Below are positions 8,272-18,679 of a stretch of DNA of 64,000 nt, one piece after another; positions within the stretch are counted from its first letter, which is position 1; the number at the start of each line of letters is the position of its first letter. Source of the DNA: Lunularia cruciata (taxonomy: Eukaryota > Streptophyta > Marchantiopsida > Lunulariales > Lunulariaceae); NCBI GenBank assembly GCA_948567375.1, contig OX419757.1:10368974-10432973 (forward strand), read 5' to 3'. The position numbers and the translations under genes were made by a program. The notes beneath the pieces were generated by a model. It ran no database searches, was not told the origin of the DNA, and saw nothing but the letters and a program-made list of their open reading frames with translations.

Positions 8272-10905
8272 GTGGAGTCACATGCAAGACCAATCCGCCA
8301 AAAGCAACGTCGCATTAGCCCACCAATATCTTTGGTTGTGAAGGAGGAGATTGATAAGCTCAAGGAGGCTGGATTTATCTTTGAGGTGGAGAATTCAGAA
8401 TGGGTGTCTCCAATTGTCATTGTGAAGAAAAAGAATGGCAAGCTTCGGGTATGTGTGGATTACAAGAAGCTCAATGCTGTTACCAAGAAGGACTACTACC
8501 CATTGCCATTCATTGATGAGATCTTGGAGGAGGTTGCAGGTCATGAGAGGTACAGTTTTGGAGATGGTTATAGTGGATATAACCAAATCAAGATTGCACC
8601 AGAGCATCAACAACTCACCACATTCACCACACCTTGGGGAACTTACGCTTTCAAGGTCATGCCTTTTGGGCTTTGCAATGCTCCAGCCACATTCCAACGG
8701 TTCATGAACAAGGTATTTGAACCTTTCATTGGGAAATTTGTGAGAGATTTCATTGATGACTTTTGTGTCTATGGGAGCAAGGAGGAGCACTTTGAGCACC
8801 TAATCAAAGTCTTGCAACGCTTGGATGAGGCAAATGCATCACTCAACCCAGAGAAGTGCATTTTTGGATGTGAAGAAGGTCTACTTTTGGGGCACATCAT
8901 CTCCAAGGATGGAATAGCAGTTGATCCTGAGAAGGTGAGGAAAATCTCAGACCTTCCATTCCCTTCAAGCTTGACAAAGTTACGCCAATTCTTGGGAATG
9001 GTTGGGTACTATAGGAGGTTCATCTTCTCATTTTCCAACAAGGCTTATGCATTGACCATCTACATGAAGAAGGGTGTAGATTACATGGTGATTTTGGAAG
9101 ACAAGGAGGCTCTCAAAGCTTTTGAGGAGCTCAAGCAATCCCTTGTTGTAGCTCCAATTCTTGCTAAACCTGATTGGAGTAAGCCTTTCATCCTCTACAC
9201 TGATGCTTCTAATGTAGCTATAGGATGCACTCTTAGTCAATTAGACCAAGATGGGCATGATCATCCAATAGCTTATGCTAGTAGGCAGATGGTTTCAGCA
9301 GAGAAGAACTACTCTGTCACAGAGAGAGAAGGGTTGGCAGTGATCTTTGGTCTCAAGAAGTTTAGACACTACTTGATTGGAGGGAAAGCCACAATTGTCA
9401 CGGATCACAAGGCTTTGAAGTACATCTTCAACAAGCCTAATGTTGAAGGGAGACTAGCAAGGTGGATGATTCTCTTGTCTGAGTATGACTACACAATTGA
9501 GGATAGGCCAGGAAAGAAACATGCAAATGCTGATTTGTTATCTAGAGCCTATGATCATGATGGAGATGAGCCAGTAGATGATTCCTTCCCGGATGAGGAG
9601 CTCATGACAATCTCAGTCACTCAAGAGGTTCCAATGGAGTACAAGGAGATTGTGGATTTTGTGACAAGAGGTAACTATCCAGAAGGGATGCATGCTAGGG
9701 AGAGGAAGGCCCTTGCAGCAAGATCTAGACCTTACACAATGGTGGATGATATTCTTTTTCACCAAGGAGCAGATGGTCTACTTCGAAGAGCAGTGGGTAA
9801 GGAAGAGTCTATCCTACTCATAAAGGAGTTTCATGAAGGTTTAGTATGTGGAGGACACTTTGCAGGAAAGGTGACTGCTTTCAAGATTCTAGATGCAGGT
9901 TACCATTGGAGAGGGATTTTCAAGGATTGTCTTGATTATTGCAAAACTTGTCATGTTTGTCAAGCTTTTGCTAGAAAGTCTACATCCACTCCACCACTTA
10001 GATCAATTCCATTGCTAGGACCCTTTGAGAAGTGGGGAATTGATTTTGTAGGACCTCTCAATAGAACCCCAAGGAACAATTGGTACATTGTGGTAGTTAC
10101 TGATTACCTTACCAAGTGGGTTGAGGCTAGACCATTGAGGGACAAGAATGAAGATGAAGTGGGTAGATTTCTTTATGAACGCATTATCACTAGGTTTGGA
10201 TGCCCTTTGGAGTTGGTTTCTGATAGAGGAGGAGAGTTTACAGGAAGCATTACTACAGCCATGCTACGACATTTCTCTATCACACATAGAGTAACTACAT
10301 CCTATAAGCCAAATTCCAATGGCTTGGCAGAGAGAACCAATCAGACCTTGTGCATGATGTTGGCCAAAGATGCAGAAATGGAGGGGGCTAAACATCATTG
10401 GGACAAGAGGATTCATGCAGTTTTGTGGGAGTATAGGACAACCATGAAGACTTCCACTGGATATTCTCCATTCCAATTGGTGTATGGTATTGAGTCTACC
10501 TTACCTATTCACTTTGATCTTCCTACCTTCCAAAGCATTCATAGGAGATTGAAGAAAGCACAAGGAAGTGATGCAGAGAAGTCAAGGAAGGATCAACTCA
10601 TGGAGTTGGAAGAGGCAAGAGCAGTTGCTATGGTTCGAGTGGAGCAAGCCCAAAGGAAACAAAAGGAGAGCTATGACAAGAGGCAAGGCAAGAAGAAGGT
10701 GGAGCCTTTCAAAGAAGGTGATTGGGTAATGTTGTTTGATTCCATTCGATTCAAGAGAGTACAAAAGAAGTTTTTGCCTAAGTACTTTGGACCTTTCATA
10801 GTAGAGAAGGTGTGGGGAAATTACACTTATGATCTCAAGGAGTTGGGAGGAAGACACTTTGATAGGATTAACCATGATAAGTTGAAGATGTACCATAGAA
10901 GGTAG
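8272..10905 (+). CDS. pol: pol (RT, RNase H, integrase) of the young OTA element
   Basis: 877 codons. The reverse transcriptase (about residues 20-200) has the fingers motif LRVCVDYKKLNAVT and catalytic FIDDF (D162, D163). RNase H (about 300-420) begins with YTDAS (D311). The integrase has an H-H-C-C zinc domain (H521 to about C565) and a catalytic triad D591, D651, E687, the last two in D(35)E spacing. The C-terminal part ends with INHDKLKMYHRR and has no chromodomain, as in OTA elements. It stops 48 bp before the 3' LTR, so there is no env-like ORF. The frame opens without an ATG, as expected in a family that makes Pol as part of a Gag-Pol product. Only a single RNase H is seen, unlike many Tat elements, which have two. 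Confidence 0.93.
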   Translation: MESHARPIRQKQRRISPPISLVVKEEIDKLKEAGFIFEVENSEWVSPIVIVKKKNGKLRVCVDYKKLNAVTKKDYYPLPFIDEILEEVAGHERYSFGDGYSGYNQIKIAPEHQQLTTFTTPWGTYAFKVMPFGLCNAPATFQRFMNKVFEPFIGKFVRDFIDDFCVYGSKEEHFEHLIKVLQRLDEANASLNPEKCIFGCEEGLLLGHIISKDGIAVDPEKVRKISDLPFPSSLTKLRQFLGMVGYYRRFIFSFSNKAYALTIYMKKGVDYMVILEDKEALKAFEELKQSLVVAPILAKPDWSKPFILYTDASNVAIGCTLSQLDQDGHDHPIAYASRQMVSAEKNYSVTEREGLAVIFGLKKFRHYLIGGKATIVTDHKALKYIFNKPNVEGRLARWMILLSEYDYTIEDRPGKKHANADLLSRAYDHDGDEPVDDSFPDEELMTISVTQEVPMEYKEIVDFVTRGNYPEGMHARERKALAARSRPYTMVDDILFHQGADGLLRRAVGKEESILLIKEFHEGLVCGGHFAGKVTAFKILDAGYHWRGIFKDCLDYCKTCHVCQAFARKSTSTPPLRSIPLLGPFEKWGIDFVGPLNRTPRNNWYIVVVTDYLTKWVEARPLRDKNEDEVGRFLYERIITRFGCPLELVSDRGGEFTGSITTAMLRHFSITHRVTTSYKPNSNGLAERTNQTLCMMLAKDAEMEGAKHHWDKRIHAVLWEYRTTMKTSTGYSPFQLVYGIESTLPIHFDLPTFQSIHRRLKKAQGSDAEKSRKDQLMELEEARAVAMVRVEQAQRKQKESYDKRQGKKKVEPFKEGDWVMLFDSIRFKRVQKKFLPKYFGPFIVEKVWGNYTYDLKELGGRHFDRINHDKLKMYHRR

Positions 10906-10940
10906 AGAGACCTTCACTTTGAGGACAAAGTGAAAACTTA

Positions 10941-10953
10941 GTCCGGGGGTAAA
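10941..10953 (+). other. Polypurine tract
   Basis: GTCCGGGGGTAAA lies directly before the 3' LTR, the usual plus-strand priming position. It is G-rich rather than all-purine. Confidence 0.6.
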
Positions 10954-11645
10954 TGTAACACCCATTTGTGCATGTGTGTGGTATTGTGATATTTAGCTTG
11001 GTATTACAAGTACTTAAGAGATATTATTTATATAGAGATAAAGGATGGTTCTATATTAGTCATGGTTAGCTAAAGTTAGTCATAGCTAATATAGATGGGA
11101 CCTTACTTTAGAGGAAGTAGAAAAGATGAGCACCACTATTTTGGATTTTAGTGTGTTGACTTGGTATTATTCCTAGGTGTTTGGCTTTGGGGAAAGAGTT
11201 GAGAACTCTTGGGCCCGCAAGCCTTTTTGTTTTGGATTCTTCTTTAGTCCAAGGATAGCCCATGTGAAGGAATCCTTGCTTTAGTGGTTGGGTCAAGATA
11301 AGACCACATGCTTAGGGGAATATGCCCATGTGAATGGATATTCCTTTCTACTTTTTGACTTTACTTGACTTTTAGTCTAGTAACTTGAGTTACTACGGTA
11401 ATTAGTAACTTTGGTACGTAACTATTTCACAAGTATATAAACAAGGAGTGAGGAGGTACTCATCATCCTTTCATTTGCAACTATCTCTCTCTCATTGAGT
11501 TCTCTAGTGAGCAATGTCTTGAGTCTTGGAGTGTTAGCCTTGGAGGAGTATGATGGAGTTGGGGTTCCTTGCCTTCTTAGTCCATGGTGCGCTACCATAA
11601 TAGCCATCAGAGGTTCATCCTGAGTGAGAGACAGGCCGGCTCACA
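10954..11645 (+). repeat. 3' LTR of the young OTA element
   Basis: 692 bp, the same length as the 5' LTR with two single-base differences. It is followed by GAAC, the second copy of the target duplication (11646-11649), and then by the interrupted chromovirus gag. Confidence 0.95.
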
Positions 11646-14600
11646 GAACCATGGATCTGCAGTTGCAAGAGCTGGTGCAAGGAATGCAAGGAACGTTGAA
11701 TGAATTTTGAGAGATTAAAATGACCATGGAGACATTACAAAGTCAAGTGCAGATCCTTAGGAATGATCAAGCCATGCAAGAAGAAGAGCCACCTCAAAAC
11801 CCAATACCTACGACTGAAGTACTTGGAGAGACACCCATGCCTACAAACCCTATCAACGATGAAGCCACATTGCTACTCCGGATGAAGAAGACCTGCAACA
11901 TCAAGCCTTACAAGGGGTAGCGTATGATGGGAGTAGTGGAAAATTGGATATCAAGAATGAATCGATATTTCCGATTGTTCTTTGAAGAGATCACAGAGCA
12001 TGTTGCAAGCATGTTTGCATGTGGGTACTTGACCGATAAAGCCCTCACATGGTATGATGCTTGGGAATGATCCATGCTGGCAAAGAGAAGGGAGGTCACA
12101 TGGACAGCAATGCAAGAAGGACTGCTAAAGAATTTCCAATCGGTGGATTCTGTGCAGATGGCCCCAACCTGACTATGGGGATTGAGACAAAAGAATAGCG
12201 TACAAGATTATGTGGAGGCATTTCTGGATCTACAAGTTGCAATTACGGGCATGAGTACAGCCGAGGCTCTTGACAATTTCAAACAAGGGTTGAAAGAGCG
12301 GATTTGCCAAGAAGTCATGGTGCAAAACCCTTGCACGGTATTTAAAGCCATTGCTTGTACGTAGAGAATAGCAGGAGCATTAGGTGGAGGTGAAGGAGTA
12401 GTTCCACCTCAACATTATTGGGAAAAAATGCCAAACATAGGTGGACAAGTACCAATGGAATTGGGCAACCTTTGATTCCAGGATCGAGAGCACGACCGCT
12501 TCAAGGAGAGCGGGGACGGGTAGAAAAATGAAGAGATGGAGTCCCACAAGGAGAAGGGACTTAAGGAGAACAATGCCGTTGTTACAATTGTGGCCATATT
12601 GGGCACATATCTACCAACTATTGCACTCGTTTCCCTAGAGGCACTCGGCCTTTGTACAAGTGATCTTTGAACAACATGGAGAGGCACATTGAAGAGGAAG
12701 AGGTGGAAATCACTTCGGGAAACAAAGATTGCCAATAAATGTACCTCATGGCCTTACTAGCTCAATAAGGAAGGGGAGAAGCGAGGGAAGGAAGAAGAAG
12801 AGTGCTCAAAGATCCCGAAAGGCAACCTCACAATTGATTGTCATGAATGGAATCCTAGAAGGTAATCCAGTGAAAGTATTAATGGATCCGGGAGCAACAG
12901 AGAATTTCTTGTCTCGCTCTATTGCAATAAGATTGGGAATGGATCTAGAGAGAGATGGAAGTGAGGAAGTAGAGTTACCAAATGGGCAAACAAAGAGGAT
13001 TGAATCATTACCTAGACGGGTAACCCTCTCTGTAGGAGAATATTGGGAAGCAATTGAGTGGCGAGTGATACAATTAGCTCGTTATGATGCAATTTTAGGC
13101 ATACCATGGATGGAGCAGTACAACCCTATGGTGGATTGGAGGAAGAAAGTAGTTAGGACCCACCAATGGTCAATCATTGAGGTTAAAGAAAAATCACACA
13201 GGCAAAAACTACCTCTATATGTCGGAGGGACGGCAATTGTCTATAAAACCGATAGATGTTTTATGGGTCTAATAAGAGAAGTCCAGAGTGCACAACTCGA
13301 TGGACAAATTCCTGAGAAATTGAAGGATGTGGTGGATGAGTTTCAAGATGTCTTTCTTGATGATCTACCCTCAGGATTACCACCAAAAAGGTGAGTAGAT
13401 CACAAAATAGAGACACTCTCGGGGAAGATACCTCCTTGTAAGGTCCCATATCGCTTATCACCTCATGAGTTGGAGGAGTGTAAGACTCAAATTGAGGAGA
13501 TGATATAGAAAGGGTTCATCCAACCTAGCGTATCACCATATGGGGCCCCTGTCTTGTTTGTGAAGAAGAAGGATGGTACAATGCGCATGTGCATTGACTA
13601 ACGAGGTCTCAATCAGCAAACAGTGAAGAACAAGTACCCCTTGCCTCGCATGGATGACCTATTTGATCAACTCCATGGAGCAAGATACTTCACCAAACTA
13701 GACTTGCGGAGCGGTTACAATCAAATCCAAATTGCAGAGGAGGATGTGTACAAAAAACCGCCTTTTGCACCAAGTATGGCCACTTTGAGTATCTTGTGAT
13801 GCCTTTTGGCCTCACCAATGCACCTGCCACTTTCATGAGACTAATGAATGACATATTTTGTCCATACTTAGATTAGTCTGTTATCGTCTTCTTGGATGAT
13901 ATCTTAGTATATAGTAGCACGATGACAGAACACAAACAACATCTACAAGAGGTCCTCCAGATTCTAAGCCAGAATCAATTGTACGCCAAAATCTCAAAGT
14001 GTGAGTTTGGCAAGTCTGAAGTAGACTGCCTATGGCATAGAGTAAGTGCAGAAGGCATTCAAGTATTGACAGATAAAATAGAGGTCATTCAAAAATGGAG
14101 TGCTCCAGAAGATCAGACTCAACTTAAGAGCTTGTTGGGGTTGACGGGATTCTATCATAGATTTGTCAAGGACTTCTCCAAGGTTGCATAGCCTTTAACG
14201 GCACTACTTGGCAAGGGGAAGACATGAGGAACTGCACAAGAGTTGGCCTTTCAAGAATTGAAGGCCGCCTTGCTACATGCACCAATCTTGAAGTGGTATG
14301 ACCCAAAACGCCCAATCAAGTTGGCTACATATGCATCTAGCGTAGCAATAAGAGCAGTCCTACAACAAGAGTGGCATGATGGATGGCATCGAATTGCATA
14401 TTTCTCTCGCAAGTTGCTACCGGTAGAGCGCAACTACCACACCATAGAACAAGAAGAGCTTGCCATTGTTCTAGCCACCAAGCATTGGAAGCACTACCTG
14501 GGCGAGAATGCATTTGTAGTAGAGACAGACCACAAACCTCTAGTCTACCTAGAGACACAGAAGGATCTATCTCATCGCCAAATTTGGTGGGTAGAGTGGC

Positions 14601-15245
14601 GACAATGCTTCAACATGACAATCACCTATGTGGAAGGTAAGAAGCAACTTGCAAATGCATTCACCCGCATGCCAATGGCCAACAACTTGGTGGCAGAGGT
14701 TAAGATTAACCCTGAATTCTGGCAAGAGATTCTGGCTGCTACAAAAATGGATCCACAGATTGTAGAAGCACAATCATCCAAAGGTGTCACCAGCACCCAA
14801 AGACTCACCTTTTGGGATGGCAGATTATGATTGCACAGATTACAGATTGCACAAAATAGACAAAAGCAGTATGCTGATGCACACCGTAGGCACATGGAGT
14901 TCAATGTTGGGGGTCAAGTGTGGCTATTGACAACCAACCTCACATTAGTTGGACCTTGTAAGCTCAGACCTTGTTTTATTGGACCTTTCTCAATTCTTCG
15001 TCGCATTGGCGCTATGGCCTATCACCTTGAGCTCCCACCACACATGAAGATCCATCCAGTGTTCCATGTCTCCCTACTACGCAGATATGCTCCCCGATCA
15101 GGCCAGGGTCATTCCACACAAAACATTTGACCTTGTCCGACACTCATTGATGGCACAAAGGAATATGAAGTGGAGCGGATTCTCCAAAAACACATGCGTG
15201 GTACTCACCATCCACGGGTGGACTATCTAGTACAATGGAAAGGTC
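11646..15245 (+). pseudogene. gag and pol remains of the left chromovirus arm
   Basis: Resumes the gag interrupted at 3814. The parts in order are the gag core (about 11650-12420, with a helical glutamine-rich N-terminus), a zinc knuckle near 12570-12620, protease (about 12830-13130, with VLMDPGATENFLSRS), reverse transcriptase (about 13480-14190), RNase H (about 14240-14660), and the integrase C-terminal region with a chromodomain (to 15245). It is shorter than the right arm in the integrase part. It is a broken fossil with roughly ten or more breaks, several of them shared with the right arm. Confidence 0.8.
15143..15243 (+). other. Chromodomain fragment
   Basis: Encodes EYEVERILQKHMRGTHHPRV followed by DYLVQWKG, the typical N-terminal half of a retroelement chromodomain (Y-x-V-E-x-I-L ... 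Y-L-V-x-W-K-G). This places the family among the chromoviruses, whose chromodomain guides integration by binding histone marks. The inversion junction lies directly after it. Confidence 0.8.
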
Positions 15246-15250
15246 GGACA
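15241..15250. other. Inversion junction of the chromovirus pair
   Basis: The left arm runs through the chromodomain into AATGGAAAG, and the right arm, in the opposite direction, ends in CTTGTCCGAC. The sequence read across is AATGGAAAGGTCGGACAAGG. The left arm contains its own copy of the CTTGTCCGAC region about 110 bp earlier, so the junction is asymmetric, with a unique spacer on one side. This is a common form for foldback or end-joining events. Confidence 0.75.
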
Positions 15251-18200
15251 AGGTCAAATGTCCTATGTGGAATGACCTTGGCCTGATCGGGGAGCATATC
15301 TGCATAGTAGAGAGACATGGAACACTGGATGGATCTTCATGTGTGGTGGGAGCTCAAGGTGATAGGCCACAGCGCAGATGCAACAAAGAATCGAGAAAGG
15401 TCCAATAAAACAAGGTCTGAGCTTACAAGGTCCAACTAATGTGAGGTTGGTTATCAATAGCCACACTTGATCCCCAACATTGAACTCCATGTGCCTACGA
15501 TGTGCATCAGCATATTGCTTTTGTCGATTCTGTGCAATCTGTAATTTGTGCTTGGCGCTCTCCACCCCTTGTTGGATTCTAGAAACAAATGTGTTGACTG
15601 CATCGACCTTGGTAGCCACTGGATGGATCTTCATCAAGCTAGAAGGTGTGAAGGGATGCTCATCATACATGAGGAAGAACGGAGTGACCTGGGTGGAGGC
15701 ATTCACTGAATTGTTGTAGGCGAATTCCACCAACGGGAGTAGGGTGTCCCACCCCTCTTGCTCTTCTAAGGTGGAGCCACGTAACATGTCTTCAATCGTG
15801 CGATTAGCCCGCTCTGTTTGGCCATCTGTTTGTGGGTGGTAAGCTATGGACATGGCCAACTTGGTTTTGAAGAAACCAAAGAGTGTTTGCCAAAACAAAC
15901 TGGTGAATTGGGTGCCTCTATCGGTGATGATTACTCTAGACAAGCCATGGTGAGAAAAGACTGCATCTAAGTACAATTGAGCTAGTTGTGGAGCGGTCAC
16001 CTCCTTGGTGGTAGGACGTACATGAATCATTTTGCTGAGCCGGTCCACAAAGACCACAATGGAGTCAAAGCCAGAGGTGGTCTTGGGTAATTCACAGACG
16101 AGATCCATACTCACTTGTTCCCAACGTTGGGTAGGAGTGGAGAGAGGTTGAAGGAGCCCTACAAGAGCTTGATTAGAAGCTTTGTTCTGTTGACAAAGTA
16201 GGCAGCTATGCACATAGTCCATCACGTCATTGCTCATCTTGGGCCAATAGTAATGGCGCTTGACTGCATCCAAGGTCTTGTCCACTCCGACATGAGCTGC
16301 AATGGCCGAATCATGACATTCCGCTAGAATGGTGGTGCGTAATTCTAGGACATTTGGGATCCATAATCTGCCATCCCAAAAGGTGAGTCCTTGGGTGCTG
16401 GTGACACCTTTGGATGATTGTGCTTCTACAATTTGTGGATCCGTTTTTGTAGTAGCCAAAATCTCTTGCCAGAATTCGGGGTTAATCTTAACCTCTGCCA
16501 CCAAGTTGTTGCCCATTGGCATGCGGGTGAATGCATTTGCAAGTTGCTTCTTACCTTCCACATAGGTGATTGTCATGTTGAAGCATTGTTGCCACTCTGC
16601 CCACCAAATTTGGCGACAAGGTAGATCCTTTTGTGTCTCGAGGTAGACTAGAGGTTTGTGGTCTGTCTCTACTACAAATGCCTTCTTGCCTAGGTAGTGC
16701 TTCCAATGCTTGGTGGCTAGAACGATGGCCAGCTCTTCTTGTTCTGTGGTGTGGTAGTTGCGCTTTGCCGGTAATAACTTACAAGAGAAATATGCAATTG
16801 GATGCCATCCGTCATGCCACTCTTGTTGTAGGACTACTCCTATTGCTACGCCAGATGCATCTATAGCCAACTTGATTGGGCATTTTGGGTCATACCACTT
16901 CAAGATTGGTGCATGTAGCAAGGCGGCCTTCAATTCTTGAAAGGCCAACTCTTGTGCAGTTCCCCATGTCCACTTCTTCCCCTTGCCAAGTAGTGTCGTT
17001 AAAGGCTATGCAACCTTGGAGAAGTCCTTGACAAATCTACAATAGAATCCCATCAACCCCAAGAAGCTCTTAAGTTGAGTCTGATCTTCTAGGGCACTCC
17101 ATTTTTGAATGACCTCTATTTTATCTGTCAATACTTGAATGCCCTCTACACTTACTCTATGCCCTAAGTAGTCTACTTCAGACTTGCCAAACTCACACTT
17201 TGAGATTTTGGCGTACAATTGATTCTGTCTTAGAATCTGGAGGACCTCTCGTAGATGTTGTTTGTGTTCTGTCATTGTGCTACTCTATACTAAGATATCA
17301 TCCAAGAAGACAATAACAGACTTATCCAAGTATGGATGAAATATGTCATTCATTAGACTCATGAAAGTGGCAGGTGCATTGGTGAGGCCAAAAGGCATCA
17401 CAAGATACTCAAAGTGGCTATACTTGGTGCGAAAGGCAGTTTTGTATACATCCTCCTCTGCAATTTGGATTTGATTGTAACCGCTCCGCAAGTCTAGTTT
17501 GGTGAAGTATCTTGCTCCATGGAGTTGATCAAACAGGTCATCCATGCGAGGCAAGGGGTATTTGTTCTTCACCGTTTGCTGATTGAGACCCCGATAGTCA
17601 ATGCACATGTGCATTGTACCATCCTTCTTCTTCACAAACAAGACAGGGGCCCCATATGGTGATACGCTAGGTCGGATGAACCCTTTCTATATCATCTCCT
17701 CAATTTGAGTCTTACACTCCTCCAACTCATGAGGTGATAAGCGATATGGGACCTTACAAGGAGGTATCTTCCCCGAGAGTGTCTCTATTTTGTGATCTAC
17801 TCACCTTTTTGGTGGTAATCTTGAGGGTAGATCATCGAGAAAGACATCTTGAAACTCATCCACCACATCCTTCAATTTCTCAAGAATTTTTCCATCGAGT
17901 TGTGCACTCTGGACTTCTCTTATTAGACCCATAAAACATCTATCGGTCTTACAGACAATTGCCGTCCCTCCGACATATAGAGGCAATTTCTGCCTATGTG
18001 ATTTTTCTTTAACCCCAAAGATTGACCATTGGTGGGTTCTAACTACTTTATTCCTCCAATCCACCATAGGGTTGTACTGCTCCATCCATGGCATGCCTAA
18101 AATTGCATCATAACAAGCTAATTGTATCACTCGCCACTCAATTGCTTCCCAATATTCTCCTACAGAGAGAGTTACCCATTTAGGTAATGATTCAATCCTC

Positions 18201-18679
18201 TCTGTTTGCCCATTTGGTAACTCTACTTCCTCACTTCCATCTCTCTCTAGATCCATTCCCAATCTTATTGCAACAGAGCAAGACAAGAAATTCTCTGTTG
18301 CTCCCGGATCTATTAATACTTTCATTGGATTACCTTCTAGGATTCCATTCACAACCATCAATTGTGAGCTTGCCTTTCGGGATCTTTGCGCATTATTCTT
18401 CTTCCTTCCCTCGCTTCTCTCCTTCCTTATTGAGCCAGTAAGGCCGCGAGGTACATTTACTGGTGATCTTTGTTTTCCGAAGTGATTTCCACCTCCTCCT
18501 CTTCAATATGCCTCTCCATGTTGTTCAAAGATCGCCTGTACGAAGGCTAAGGGCCTCTAGGGAAACGAGTGTGATAGTTGGTAGATATGTGCCCAATACG
18601 GCCACAATTGTAACAACGGTGGTGTTCTCCTCGAGTCCCTTCTCCCCATGAGACTCCATCTCTTTGTTCTTCTACCCGT
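15246..18679 (-). pseudogene. pol, protease and gag knuckle of the right chromovirus arm
   Basis: Read on the minus strand from high to low coordinates: zinc knuckle of gag (about 18570-18640, CYNCGRIGHIS), protease (about 18060-18360), reverse transcriptase with FLDDIL (about 17000-17650), then RNase H and integrase. It is the better kept of the two arms but still broken, with several breaks. The gag knuckle is separated from the rest of gag by the solo LTR at 18680-21039. Confidence 0.85.
15263..16948 (-). pseudogene. RNase H-integrase segment, right chromovirus arm
   Basis: The longest surviving open stretch of the pair (561 codons). RNase H starts with AIDASGVAIG. The integrase zinc domain runs from HVGVDKT to CLLCQQ. 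The core has SMDLVC, ITDRGTQF and GQTERAN as its three acidic sites, followed by a GPY-type module (GPFSILCC) and KIHPVFHVSLL. In chromoviruses these domains degrade the RNA of RNA-DNA hybrids and insert the DNA copy. It is part of a fossil copy that has no 3' LTR of its own. Confidence 0.88.

Larger units (their letters stand above)
3815..11645 (+). mobile_element. Young, nearly whole Ty3/gypsy element of the Athila/Tat (OTA) type
   Basis: 7,831 bp with two 692-bp LTRs differing at only 2 positions, a 4-bp target duplication, primer site, polypurine tract and long gag-protease and polymerase frames. Order: LTR, primer site, leader with an extra zinc-knuckle ORF, gag-protease, RT-RNase H-integrase, polypurine tract, LTR. 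No chromodomain is present and no ORF lies between integrase and the 3' LTR. The primer site resembles the tRNA-Asp-type site typical of Athila and Tat elements, and the protease motif is DGGS. It looks almost whole, with about one break. It sits inside the older chromovirus left arm. Relatives are the old copy at 30472-38802 and the solo LTR at 49814-50501. Confidence 0.93.
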
